From Metellina segmentata (Eukaryota; Arthropoda; Arachnida; Araneae; Tetragnathidae): DNA of 64,000 nucleotides. The stretch is from contig OX375875.1 of the NCBI GenBank assembly GCA_947359465.1, positions 15,215,439 through 15,279,438 on the forward strand, given 5' to 3'. Positions 23,239-33,985 of the stretch are shown here, in pieces (the first letter of the stretch is position 1; each line of letters starts with the position of its first letter). The position numbers and the translations under genes were made by a program. Below the pieces are notes generated by a model. It had not been told where the DNA came from. It saw only the letters and a list, made by a program, of their open reading frames with translations, and made no database searches.

Positions 23239-24064
23239 GAGGGTGTCCTAAAGGTTCCCGTACTCCAACTATAAAAAAATTTATTGCCCGTGGTTTTTTT
23301 TAACTATTGAATTTTATCGTCTGCTTATAGTTTTATCGACTCTTTAATTTTTATCGTTTGATTTTCTTCGCACTCAAGTTGTGCGATTATAAAGTTCCAT
23401 GTCATGTTGTTCTTCATTACAAGATGAATTTATCACGCTTTCAGAGAATTGCGCTGTTTGAGGCTTATTTTGAATATAAATCATATGAAAGATGTAAAGA
23501 ATTTGGCGACATAAATATCCAAATGATGCAATACCGAGTAAAGATACGCTATATCAACTTATTCAACAATTTGTTGCATTATTAGAAGTGAATGAACGAT
23601 CTTGGTTCCAACAAGACGTTGCAATCTGCCATACAAGTTATGAAAACACGGGCATGCTTCAAATTTTTGTGGCGATCGACTCATCTTAAGAAATCTTTGG
23701 CCCCCTCGTTCCATCATCTGCGCATCCCTGACTTTTTTCTGTGGGGATATTAAAAGAACAAAGTTTATGAACATAATTACCAAACAATAGGTGATCGGAA
23801 AATTGTCATTACTCAAAGGATACCAAGAAGTCACTCCCAGCATCTTGATACGCGTTTCTAAAAACATACGCAAACGACCTCAGCTTTGCCTCCAAGAAGA
23901 AGGCAGAAATAATAAACATTTATTAAAAATGTAAGTTCAGATTTTTTTCTACGTTAGGTTAAAAGTGCTTTATACCATTGGTATAAAAATAATTGTTTTA
24001 AAGTTTGTTGTTTTTGTATAATAACTTCACGAATCTTCAGTACGGGAACTTTTAGGACACCCTG
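23239..24064 (+). mobile_element. Mariner-type element with DUF4817-like N-terminus, internally deleted
   Basis: The ends are a clear inverted repeat: gagggtgtcctaaaggttcccgtac on the left and gtacgggaacttttaggacaccctg on the right, each beside TA (23237-23238; 24065-24066). The interior carries two separated pieces of one transposase. At 23424-23585 NLSRFQRIALFEAYFEYKSY resembles the DUF4817 helix-turn-helix domain that precedes transposases of this type. At 23588-23760 a decayed WFQQD...CHT segment is followed by FFLWGY-like sequence. At about 826 bp it is well short of an autonomous copy. Confidence 0.83.
23420..23905 (+). pseudogene. Remnant of a DUF4817-type mariner transposase
   Basis: The N-terminal domain is open from 23424 to 23585 (about 50 residues, EAYFEYKSYERCKEFGDIN). 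It then continues in the same general direction as VNERSWFQQDVAICHTSYEN (second catalytic Asp in QQD), a gap, and an FSVGILKEQS segment where the family has FFLWGYLKE with the third catalytic residue. The final part (SKKKAEI) ends at about 23905. The first catalytic Asp and at least 100 residues between the two halves are missing, with stops after IDSS and PSSAHP. Not functional. The minus-strand ORF 23559-23873 is its shadow. Confidence 0.7.
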
Positions 24065-24644
24065 TATTATACTGTCATTTAACCCGCACTGGTGAATGGC
24101 TGAATCGAATCCATATCCCATAACGTCTTCTAACGTCAAAGCAAGAGCTCTATTCCGGTCTAAAAATATAAATCTCTGGAAGTTAGGGCAGAATATTTTT
24201 CAAGTATACTCTGTTTATGTATGCCATTGATTTCAATTTTCATCGATCTAGGTACAATGGAAAAGGATTTCTGAATCCGTGTTGCACCTGGAAATGCATT
24301 TTTTCCCTGCTTCTGATGGAATGCAGTATTGAATCTGGGACTACAATGTTCGATAAAGATTCCAGTCGGAAATTGATTTATGATAGTTTACGCCATTTTT
24401 TCACTCCTTTTGTTTCATCCTGATGAAACTACGATGATGCTGTTTCGAATCAGATATGGCGTTCGTATATTTTTCGTTTTCTCCTTCAACTCTTCTTCTG
24501 TTTACTTCTGAGAGTAGCTCGCATGTCTGGGGTGAGGTTAATATGCGGTGTAAAGGTTATGAGATAAAAATATAAAAGCATAACCTCACTAATTTAAGAA
24601 TATGATATTCACTCCTTTTTTTTATTATTCGTTCTCTTCAAAGT

Positions 24645-24762
24645 TTAATTAAATTTATCTAAAGTTCAATTGCACGCAATAGACCAGCGATATTCAACCG
24701 GTGTGTCATGGAACAGTGTTCATTATCAAGAATGAAACTCGTGTATCTAGTAGTGAAACAAC
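24645..24762. repeat. hAT-like end, left member of a flanking direct repeat
   Basis: 'ccagcgatattcaaccggtg' with tgtcatgg and 'cattatcaagaatgaaactcgtgtat' recurs, with about 80 percent identity by eye, at 25860-25965. The motif cagcgattttcaaccggtgtgcc is typical of ends of hAT (Charlie/ZBED-type) elements. This copy has no matching opposite end and is interrupted at 24763 by the TTAA-type element. Confidence 0.6.
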
Positions 24763-24766
24763 TCAA

Positions 24767-25751
24767 CCCTCCAGGTGGTTTTGACGAGGTATCTCGACCA
24801 TCAAGCTCAGAATAAGTTTGCTAATGAGGTATCTGGTCATCCAGATATTACATATATTTTTTATGATGAGTTTCCATCAAATGGCCCGATCAAGATCTGG
24901 TAAGTTATCTTCGAATGACGAGATTAAGATCTGGTTAGTTTTCTTCGAATGGCCAGATCATGATTTGGTTAGTTTTCTTCAAATGGCAATACCAAGATCT
25001 GGCTAGTATCTTCGAATGAAGAGATCAAGATCTGTTTAGTTTTCTTCGAATGATGAGATCAGGATCTGGTTAGTTTTCTTGAAATGCCAATATCCAAATC
25101 TGGTTAGTTTTCTTCGAATGACGAGATCAAGATATGGTTATTTTTCGTCGAATTCTTTGAATGACGAGATCAAGATCTGTTTAGTTTTCTTCGAATGATG
25201 AGATCAGGATCTGGTTAGTTTTCTTCGAATGGCCAGATCATGATTTGGTTAGTTTTCTTCAAATGGCAATACCAAGATCTGGCTAGTATCTTCGAATGAA
25301 GAGATCAAGATCTGTTTAGTTTTCTTCGAATGATGAGATCAGGATCTGGTTAGTTTTCTTGAAATGCCAATATCCAGATCTGGTTAGTTTTCTTCGAATG
25401 ACGAGATCAAGATATGGTTATTTTTCGCTGAATGCCGAGATTATGATTTGGTTAGTTTTCTTTGAATGACGAGATCAAGATCTGTTTAGTTTTCTTCGAA
25501 TGATGAGATCAGGATCTGGTTTGTTTTCTTGAAATGCCAATATCCAGATCTGGTTAGTTTTCTTCGAATGACGAGATCAAGATATGGTTATTTTTCGTTG
25601 AATGCCGAGATTATGATTTGGTTAGTTTTCTTTGAATGACGAGATCAAGATCTGGTTTGGTCTCTTTGAATGACGAAATATCTAGATTCCATCGACATTT
25701 TGTCAGTTTCGCTAATGACGAGATTCATCGTCCAGGCTACCAACAGAATGG
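24767..25751 (+). mobile_element. TTAA-type palindrome-rich element, copy 2, with internal minisatellite
   Basis: The left end is ccctccaggtggttttgacgagg after tcaa (24763-24766). The right end is 'catcgtccaggctaccaacagaatgg' before TTAA (25752-25755). Left and right subterminal parts match other copies (gacgaggtatctcg; aatgacgagattcatcg). Between them most of the length is a 34-bp minisatellite. The short ORFs are repeat artefacts. Confidence 0.6.
24885..25680 (+). repeat. 34-bp minisatellite with ~280-bp higher-order structure
   Basis: The unit is of the type gaatgacgagatcaagatct + ggttagttttcttc (34 bp), about 23 units. Sub-types (ggccagatcatgattt, atgccaatatccagat, gaagagatcaagat) recur in fixed order: the block starting 24951 is repeated almost exactly from 25231, giving a 280-bp higher-order period over about 195 bp. 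A partial third round follows from about 25400. Confidence 0.93.
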
Positions 25752-25859
25752 TTAAATTTTGCAAGATATGTTTTATTTCAAAGGTTTGGTTTTGGTGTTT
25801 ACAAATTATTTCAAGCATTATGCATATAGTTTTAATCGCTGTTTCTCTTTATTACGTAT

Positions 25860-26166
25860 CGTTAATTATGTAAAATTTAATTCCGCGTAATAGTCCAGCG
25901 ATTTTCAACCGATGTGTCATGGCACATTGTTGATTCTCAAGGACAACACTCGCGTATTTATAAACGTCTTTTTAATAAAAATCGTAAAGGATTTCTTCAA
26001 AGCAATTGTGTTGTAAAAAATGTAGTCACTTAATATTTTTTGTATATGAATTAAAATGTCACCGATTTTTTGTCAGATTAGCGAAAAACATAATACATTT
26101 TGGTGTGCCGCAGAATTTTATCAATTTGCTTAAAAGACATGAGATGAATAAGTTTGAAAATAGCTG
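25860..26166 (+). mobile_element. hAT-like MITE remnant
   Basis: The left end cagcgattttcaaccgatgtg (25893) and the right part gtgtgccgcagaattttatc... ending ttgaaaatagctg (26153-26165) form an imperfect inverted repeat. 8-bp target duplications could not be matched. The first 100 bp is the right member of the direct repeat flanking the minisatellite element. The 69-codon ORF inside is not a recognisable protein. Confidence 0.5.
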
Positions 26167-27583
26167 CAACAAACTATCATATCACACGTTCATCATGATC
26201 GTGCGATACTCATAAGTTGACTTAGCTAACGAACGGATTTTCATTCGCACTCCGTAAACTTAGGGTAACACATTTCTATTTATAGATGTTAAACTATACT
26301 GTACATAAAAAATATAAATTTAAAGCAATTTGTCAACTTAAAGTTCTTTTGGATAACTCTGCACACATTTGTGCTACAAGGTAAAGATGTATAAGGCTGG
26401 GTTGTAAAATAGTAAATTTCACTTGCAAGACGAATAATCGTAATTTTTGAACAATTTAGATGAAATGTTTGTTTGTGTGTGTGTGTGGGGGGGGGTATTT
26501 ACACTGTAATTGTTTTGGGATTGTAATGCTTTCAGGTACCAATACTCAAGTTAGTGATTCACGAATTAGGGATTAAATCCAAATTGCGGGATCTTTCAAT
26601 TGAAACAATGGTATATTTACTTTCATTGTGAAGAACATGCTAACATACTCAAATGAGAAAAATAACTTTTCATGAAACTAAAATACAACTGAGAAAGAAC
26701 TGTGAAGTTTATCAAGCTGGATATTATACAGTTTTCGACTTTTAAACATAAAACAAATTAACGCTACATCTAGTATCAAATTTACCTTTAATTGAAAAAT
26801 TTCAGACACAAACGTAAAATTGTACCAATAGAAGGAAGTAAAACGTCTTTATTAAGCTCTCTCAGAGATAACTAACTAAGCTCAAGTAATTTATGTAGTA
26901 AATTGAATCTCCTGTCTAGTTCAAGAACTGTTAACACATTCGGAATTGCCTCATGAGACAGTAATTACGAATTCCAGAATATCTGGATTCGTTAATTGCT
27001 CTTCTAATCTGTATTTGTCATTTGAAATACTCTAATCTCACCATTACCTTTGGAATCCAGTCGGTAACACAACATGCCTACATTGATTAATGGAGTTGCT
27101 TTGCGACGTTTGTATTTGAAGTCATACTTAGACATACCGAGAGCGTAGAACTTTATAGATATGTTGTTCACAAGCTAAGTTCGTGATAGGTTCACTTCTA
27201 CCCCCGTAGTAGCAGTAAACCCAAACAAATAGCGGCATTCTCTGAGGAGATGTCGCCTTTTGCTTACTGGAGCATGAAATAGAGTAGGGGTTTAAAGGCT
27301 AAACTAGGATGCCCGGAGCGTCTCTCAATGTCCCTCATGACATTTCCAAAACACTCTCGCAATCATACATCAGTCAATTTCAGTAACTATGAAGTACGAC
27401 ACAAAAATAACAGAATTGTGCTCCTGAACACTGAAGGATGGTCATGAATCAAGCTGGAGACAGGGGTTTCTTGATCTATGCTTAACGTAATCCCCTGGTC
27501 AACTGTCTTGACTAAAATTGTTGCTATGAGTAAATAAATTGGTGAAAGGTGTTTTTGTTACGCGTTGGAAAAGCGTTGCATTC
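26167..27583. other. Gene-free interval
   Basis: AT-rich with no ORF over 60 codons. A (GT)n/G-run tract lies at 26473-26496. No transposon ends seen. Confidence 0.4.
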
Positions 27584-27602
27584 TCGACTCTCAAGTGGTT
27601 GT

Positions 27603-27880
27603 GAGGAAGTATTTCACATGTCACAAGATATGACCAATTTTCCTAATGATGAGATATCTCCTAATCAATATATCGAGAACTTTATATCTACGACCAAAAT
27701 ATGGTCAGTTTTTTTCTAATGACGATATATGAGGTTGGATTTGAGGAGGTATTTCATCCGTCACAAGATGTGACCAATTTTTTAATGACAAGATATCTCC
27801 AGATCAAGATATTGAGAACTTTTTATCCAAGACCAACATATTGTCAGTTTTTGTCAAATGACGATACATGAGGTTGGTAA
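27603..27880 (+). repeat. 140-bp direct repeat pair, first set
   Basis: Two units at 27603 and 27743, each with gaggaggtatttcatccgtc, 'caagatgtgaccaatttt', gatatctcctaatcaa and ggtcagtttttttctaatgacgat. The palindromic word gagatatctc lies in the middle. No coding potential. Confidence 0.88.
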
Positions 27881-28853
27881 AATAAAGATTCAAATGGGCT
27901 CCGTGGTCAAGGCCCACTGCTGGATCAGGAAAGAATAAGAAAAGAATCATTCTGTGGATGATTGCATTAAACATATCCCGGAATAACAATAAATTCCAAT
28001 TGGAACTCAAATCACGATATTAGACAGAACGATGTGAAATTTTTAATGATCAGCACAGCAATGGATCAAAAGGATCCAAATTGCAGATCTATAACTGAAT
28101 TTTCTGGCCCATAAGGCATCCTTGCTAACAGAACTGAGAGCAAAGAACTTCACATGGTGGAGGCACCCCTGGGGACAGATTTTGGATAAAAAAGTGTTAA
28201 GATATTACTGCCCACTTGAATCGTGAACAAATAAGGAAGGATCCATACTAGATGATTAGGGTGAACGATTCTGGTAATAACTAAACATTTTAATAGGGGA
28301 TTATAGAAGATTAAGGTTTAGATTTATTATTAAACTTGTAAAAATTAGTGATCACAATATAGTGTACGTAGAGTATTATTATGGATTTTGTATATTTTTT
28401 TGTATATAGCTATTTCTATATTTTTCTTGTATATAGTATTAGTGTGAATTGTTATAGAAAATGAATTCTACCGCCTGTGTCTGCGGATATTTGTTGCCGA
28501 ATATTGTTGATTATCTTCTCCGAAATTTGCAATTTTCTGTCTGGTATTACCCTAAAATATAGCGAGATGATAAAGAGTGAAAATTTATTTTAATCTTTTG
28601 AAATTTTCTAATTTTGGTGACCGCAGATGTTGTTGCGTAATATAAACCATTTGCGAAAAAAATACTGATGGGATTACGTGAAATGAACTACGACGCTCTG
28701 TTTCGTGAAATTATTGAAACAGACCTGTAATTTAAAAAAAATTATTTTGAAAGATAAATAAACGCGGTTTTTCTTGTGCTGGGCAGGGTTGCTACTGCTA
28801 CTCAAACCTATACCGTTTGACTTAGGACGAGTCGGTTTAACTGCTAGAAATTT

Positions 28854-29150
28854 GAGGAGGTATTTCATCCGTCACAAGGTGGGACCAATTCTGCTAATGA
28901 TGAGATATCTCCTAATCAATAGATCGAGAACTTTATATCTACGACCAAAATAGGGTCAGTTTTTTTCTAATGACGATATATGAGGTTGAGTTTGAGGAGG
29001 TATTTCATCCGTCACAAGATGTGACCAATTTTGGTAATGACAAGATATCTCCAAATCAAGATATTGAGAAATTTTTATCCAAGACCAAAATATGGTCAGT
29101 TTTAGGTTCAGAGATTCTAATGACGATACATGATGATATCAAAGCAAGAG
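28854..29150 (+). repeat. 140-bp direct repeat pair, second set
   Basis: Units at 28854 and 28994 (offset exactly 140), closely similar to the set at 27603. Unit 1 here matches unit 1 there and unit 2 matches unit 2, so the pair was duplicated as a block about 1.25 kb apart. Confidence 0.88.
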
Positions 29151-29693
29151 TGGCTTAACCCACTAGCATTCTAAATGGAGATAAGGGCAATTTTCTTGTC
29201 ACGATTTTCATATATTCTTATTTATCCACAAGATGATTGCGATTCTGTACAATGTTTTTCAGTGATCAACACTAAATTATTTTGCAATTTCAGAACACTT
29301 GAACTTGCATAGTTCAAAAAATTAAAAGGTCTTATTAAAAGATGATAGAAAAATTTTCGGAATTTTGTGAGTAACATCCATCTTGCTCTGACAGCCTTAT
29401 ATATTGTCAATCAAAATCTGGTCAGTTTTGATGATGACAAGAAACCTCGTCAGGACAACAACTAGGAGGGTTAAATTGAATGACGGCTGGTTGGTATGTT
29501 ATTGAAAAGTAATTATTTTCTACCCACGACTTAAAGGATATTCCAAACTACTACGAGCATCCATGTCAAGATATTCCAGAGCCTACACTATCAGTTCACA
29601 AAGTTAATGAAGGTTGGTGTGCTGCTCTACCGTCATGCTTGATACAATATGACCGGTTCATATGACTCAAGAAGAGTTCTGAAATAAACTCTA

Positions 29694-30404
29694 TAACCAA
29701 ACAATCGACGCACCAAAGAGTTGTCTGATTGCAATAGAAATTGGTGGATGTGAAGAACATACATAGAAAAACAAACGAATTAAATTTCAGAATAATTGAA
29801 TTATAATGGGTTTGACAGTTACAAAGGGAGGAAGTCGATAGGGCGTTGGTACTCTTCTGACATGAATGCAATCTGTCCCCCGGCTGGTGACCTGCGGAAT
29901 TTTTTGCCAAACTGTATTCAACTGTCGGGTTAAATGGTCAACATTCCAGAATGGTTGCAATCGCTTTCCCATAACGTCTCAAATGCTCTATGGGAGAGTA
30001 ATCGTGAGACCTAGCTGGACCAGGAAGTGTTGGGAAAGCTTGAAGACAATTCATCGCATCACTTGCCTTGTGCGGCCGTGCATTATCTTGTTAAAAAGTA
30101 AGTCCGAGGAGTCGCAAAAGGAACAGTACACAACCGGTTGTAGAATGTCCTCTACGTACAGCTGTGCTGTAAGTGTGCTAGATATGACTACCAAATGGGT
30201 CCGACTATCAAAGGAGATGACACCCCAGACCATAAAATCCTGTTGTGGGCATGTGTGGCGTGCAATAATGTCTAAGACTATCATCTCACTATCCAACTAT
30301 AATCACTAAAGACTATACGTCCTCAGTCAACGCCGTGCCAAATTGATCGAGCCCGGTTCAATTCATAGACAACTCCTTCTTGGTGTGTCGATTTTTTTTG
30401 GTTA
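29694..30404 (-). mobile_element. Tc1-like element, internally deleted (family A, copy 2)
   Basis: The inverted ends taaccaaacaatcgacgcacc (left) and ggtgtgtcgatttttttt + ggtta (right) are flanked by TA (29692-29693; 30405-30406). The interior is a minus-strand DD34E transposase relic equivalent to that at 7336-8133: an ARHTCPQQDFMVWGVISFDS segment, then WNVDHLTRQLN and a C-terminal end at about 29830. The long plus-strand ORF here (147 codons, 29866-30309) is an antisense shadow. Length 711 bp. Confidence 0.87.
29815..30296 (-). pseudogene. Tc1 transposase fragment
   Basis: The minus-strand frame 30051-30296 reads IARHTCPQQDFMVWGVISFD and STLTAQLYVEDILQPVV, the central DDE region of Tc1 transposases. 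A shifted frame (29787-29972) carries NVDHLTRQLNTVWQKIPQVT from near the C-terminus. The N-terminal DNA-binding domains are absent and the first and last catalytic residues are not in one frame. It is the minus-strand counterpart of 33461-33985. Confidence 0.8.
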
Positions 30405-30406
30405 TA

Positions 30407-32226
30407 ATACGAGCACCCCTGCTATTATTTCATGATAAAACGAAGATAGCACGGTACAGCAGTTGTACCTTGAAAGTTATACGAATCGCGCCAAATAATA
30501 ATTTAGACAGCGGCCGGTACAGCAGTCGTACCTTGACAGTTATATCTATAGCCGTAGTCAAACGTTTAAAGGGAATTCTTAAGTATTACACATATCCATG
30601 CCAAGATTTGAATCTAGAGCATGTTGTACTGAGGGAACAACTAGTTACTCGATTTCCCAATAGAAATGAAAGTATAATGGTTCTTAAATGTATTGTATAA
30701 TTGAAAAATGTGTTCACCGTAGTTTTAAGTATCGACTTATGAAAAATACTCAAGTATTTGAATGAAAGAACAGTTTTAGTAAGATGAATATATCAATAAC
30801 AAAAATAACAGTCGTAGTCAATTTGTCCGAAAACATTTTCCTATCAGGGATGTTTTCTATTATTCATACACATTTCCGAATTAAATTTTGTATGATTAAG
30901 TTTGACATGTCAAGAAGAACTTGAAAAAACCCCAAACAAACGTTATTTTTCGCGGAAACTAACCTAATGGAATTAGTTTACATAACTGACTTAAAATAGC
31001 TTAATGAAATCATCCTACGTAATTAATAATTCCTGGAAGCACATCACCTTATTAATTCCTTGGCTTTATTTAGTAAATTCTAAAAAGCCACTTCACTGTT
31101 TTCGTCCAAAAGATTATTTTCTTCGACATTGCAGAATCACAACTACGCGTAAAGAATTTCCTATCGCTGAAAATTGTGTAATCTCCTTGAGAAGCAGATT
31201 ATATGAAAAGGAGAGGACGTGTAACAAAATGAATAAGTAAATAAAACTGTAAAAAAATTAAATAATCCTCGTCACAAATGACCCAGCCAGATAAAGAAGA
31301 AAGTCAACTCCTGCGTTTAACTGAGTTTTTTGTTTCATACTCCATCTTCCTATATTTTGCAATTTCGGACTTCAAAATTCATTTTGTCGTCTGCACAGCG
31401 AAAGAAACAGGAAGAAATGAAATTCCTCATCTCCAGAAATTGAATTACTTTTTTTTATTCTTCATTTTAGGCATGATATCATTTTCAAAAAGACAATTAT
31501 AGTTTTCAATCAAATGTCCCCCTCCCTTTCTACAGGGGGGGGGGGGGGAAGAAGGAACGAAATTTGGTTTCCGCTCCTGATGTCGTGGAGCATTGAACAC
31601 GTAATTTAAAATATAATACACTTGAATTGGATGTGTGCGTGTCGTTCCTCCTCCAGCACTTTGCTCTTGTGATTACACCATTTCGTTACTTTTTGATTTA
31701 CACAAGTGCAATAGCAATGCTTCTGGCACTCTACTAGATCGAGAAATATGGGATGCTTGACATCGATATTAACAAGGCACAAGTGAAAATCTTCCCAGTA
31801 AGATTTTCGGAATAAAGCATTTTATTTGTGTTTTGTCATCGGAAAGAAGGAAGCATGGAAAATTAAAGGGAACCAAAATGGGTTCTCTTAATCAAAAAAG
31901 CCTGACAAAATTTCAATTCTCTGAATTCAAAGTTTCAGAGAACTATTTTGCCATTTGGATATTAGTTTTCGCGTTGAAAAGAGACATTTTATGTCAAAAT
32001 AAATGTTGGGGATGGTAATGTTTCAGAGGCTGAAAGATTCCGAACTTTATGTCGTCTTGTTTGTTTGTCGAATGCAATTTTAACAGGTCGCGAATACAAA
32101 TTCTCAAGAATCAATACTTCGCAGTGAAGGAGAGGTGACGGAATTGTCTGCCCATATTCCACTTTCACGTGTGTTGGTATGCGAAGTTAGCACGCGCAGT
32201 AGAAGACTGACCTAACACTAAGTACA
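30407..32226. other. Gene-free interval
   Basis: A short internal repeat near 30455-30545 (cggtacagcag(t)tgtaccttga twice, about 65 bp apart) and a G13 run (31538-31550) are the only structures seen. ORFs of 106, 78 and 74 codons (30380, 31004, 31278) match nothing I recognise. Confidence 0.4.
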
Positions 32227-33421
32227 CTCGATAACAGTGGTCTCCAACCCTCGGACCGGTACCGGTCCGTGGATCAAATTGTACCGGGCCGCCTAAGGAA
32301 CATTAATTTATTTCCATTTTATTTACTGTGGTGTATTTCTCTCGGGTTTGCACGACTTTCCATTTACAAGAGGTTAACCGGGATCTGATAGACGTCACCT
32401 AAAGCCGCACCAACACCGCGCATGCGCAAAATATCGTGATAGCTGGGCTCTTTTAGTTGACGTCTGGAGCTGAGCGGCTGCAAGCGGCAGTGGCGTGTAG
32501 CTTTGGGAAAGAGAAGGTGTGTATCACTCTTCTCTCAGTTCGCCGGTACTTTCTCAAGCTTAACAGTGCTTGGTGTACGTGTATATTGTGTTTGCTCCAA
32601 TTTAACCCATAAATTAGCAAAAATGAGTACGAAACAGGCGTCGTCAGAAAGTTTCATTGGGAAAAAGAAAAGGCCCAGTGAAGAGACAGAAGTAGAGCCT
32701 TCAACATCGAAGAAAAATGTAACTTTTAACAGACAATACCATGAGTCCTACTTAAAATATGGATTCATCGGGATAGGTGATTCCCACACACCAAAACCGC
32801 TCTGCATAGTTTGCGGCTACCAGCTCTCTAATGAGGCAATGAAACTTTCAAACTGCTTCTCCACTTGAACGCAAAGCACCCTGGATTAAAAGAAACGTCC
32901 CTGGAGTATTTCGAAAGAAAAAAAAATAGGAATACAAGCGACAGAAGAAATTTATGAGGGTCACCACATCAATAAAGGAGAATGCACTGAGAGCATCATA
33001 TCTGGTGGCTAACCGTATTGCTAAGGCTAAAAAGCAATTCACTGTCGGTGAAAAATTGAGTTTTCAGCAGTGACAGCATCCAAAACAAAACAACGGAATA
33101 AACTGGACATAAGCAACACACTTCGGGTGTCATTGCCTCCTATTACCCCTTGATGGAACCGTCCCTTTGCTAAGAAATAAGCTCAAGGTTCTCATTGATT
33201 TAGCGTTCTAGTGAGTTAAAATGTTAAATCACTATATTCATTTCTTGGTGTAACTGTATTTTATTTTAAAGTCATGTTTAAATACAATTAAATTAAAATT
33301 ATTAAATTAAAACAATCTCAAATATAAACAATCAACGCCCCCCCCCCAACGGGCCGCGATAAAATTATCAAGCGTTGACCGGTCCGCGGCGATAAAAAGG
33401 TTGGGGAGCACTGCTCTATAA
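32227..33421 (+). mobile_element. hAT element (ZBED/Charlie-type), internally deleted
   Basis: The element runs 32235-33413. The left end cagtggtctccaaccctcgg and the right end ggttggggagcactg are inverted, and the subterminal parts are also inverted (accggtccgtgg / ccggtccgcgg; gggccgcc / gggccgcg). Flanks ctcgataa (32227-32234) and ctctataa (33414-33421) are an 8-bp target duplication with one mismatch, diagnostic of hAT. It encodes the start and the end of a hAT transposase with the catalytic middle missing. Confidence 0.92.
32623..33205 (+). pseudogene. hAT (ZBED5/SCAND3-like) transposase, N-to-C deletion fusion
   Basis: The likely start is ATG at 32623 (MSTKQASSESFIGKKKRPSE). A BED-type zinc finger follows: CIVC at about 32802, then after a frameshift HLNAKH (C-x2-C...H-x4-H). 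Next come KETSLEYFERKK and, near 32985, ALRASYLVANRIAKAKKQFT, which is the usual N-terminal third of these transposases. At about 33055 the sequence jumps, in a different frame, to KTKQRNKLDISNTLRVSL, the extreme C-terminal end of the same protein family. Roughly 400 residues including the RNase-H-like core are gone. Stops after PPITP and KK confirm decay. An upstream in-frame extension to 32503 is probably untranslated. Confidence 0.85.
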
Positions 33422-33460
33422 CATAAAGTCGACGCACCAAGAAGGAGCTGTCCAGGAATT

Positions 33461-33985
33461 GTGCCGTGCTCGATCAACAAGAATGGAACTCACTGGGGAC
33501 GTGTAACCTTTAGTGACGACGAACTCAAACATGTCTGGAGACAACCAATGCAGCGTGGGGATCTTGCCCTTACTATCGCACGCCACACATGCCTAGAACA
33601 AGGCTTTATGGGCTGGGGTGCCATCTCGTTTGATATCCCTTTGGTAGTCATTTCTGGTTCACTTACAGCACAGCGGTACGTAGACGAAGTTCTACGACCG
33701 GTTGTGTTACCGTTGCTTTTGCGACATCCCGGCCTTACTTTTCAACAAGATAATGCCCGGCCGTACGTACATTGCTATGAATTACATTCAAGCTTTCCCA
33801 ACACTTCCTTTGCCAGCTAGGTCTCCCAATCTCTCTCAAATAGAGCAGATTTGGGACGTTATGGGAAGGTAATTACAACGATCCCGGAATGTTGACCATT
33901 TAGCCCGACAGTTGGAGACAATTTGTCTAGAAATTCTGCAAGAAACCATCCGGAAACTGTTTCAATCTATGCACATCCAGGTCAT
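33461..33985 (+). pseudogene. Tc1 (DD34E) transposase, 5'-deleted and frameshifted
   Basis: Open from 33461 for 119 codons: RVTFSDDELKHVWRQ (where the family has SDESRF, first catalytic Asp retained), ARHTCLEQGFMGWGAISFDI, then LTFQQDNARPYV with the second Asp. A frameshift at about 33775 moves the reading to LPLPARSPNLSQIEQIWDVM, which holds the terminal Glu. A stop follows (GR*), then QLQRSRNVDHLARQLE and LQETIRKLFQSM, ending at GGPTTY* at about 33995-34000. Intact relatives have about 340 residues and the first ~130 are absent. This is the best-preserved copy of the family in the window. Confidence 0.88.

Larger units (their letters stand above)
27588..29470 (+). mobile_element. TTAA-type palindrome-rich element, copy 3 (large, with duplicated 140-bp pairs)
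   Basis: The left end is ctctcaagtggttgtgagg after tcga (27584-27587). The right end is caggacaacaactaggaggg before TTAA (29471-29474). It contains two pairs of 140-bp direct repeats starting gaggaagtatttcac/gaggaggtatttcatccgtc: one pair at 27603 and 27743, the other at 28854 and 28994. The second pair is a near copy of the first. 27880-28850 between them is unrelated and may be an insertion or the element's unique core. It is equally possible that these are two neighbouring elements rather than one. Confidence 0.45.

Noticed and set aside
29866..30309. 147-codon plus-strand ORF
   Set aside because: It is antisense to the Tc1 transposase relic, whose recognisable motifs are all on the minus strand.
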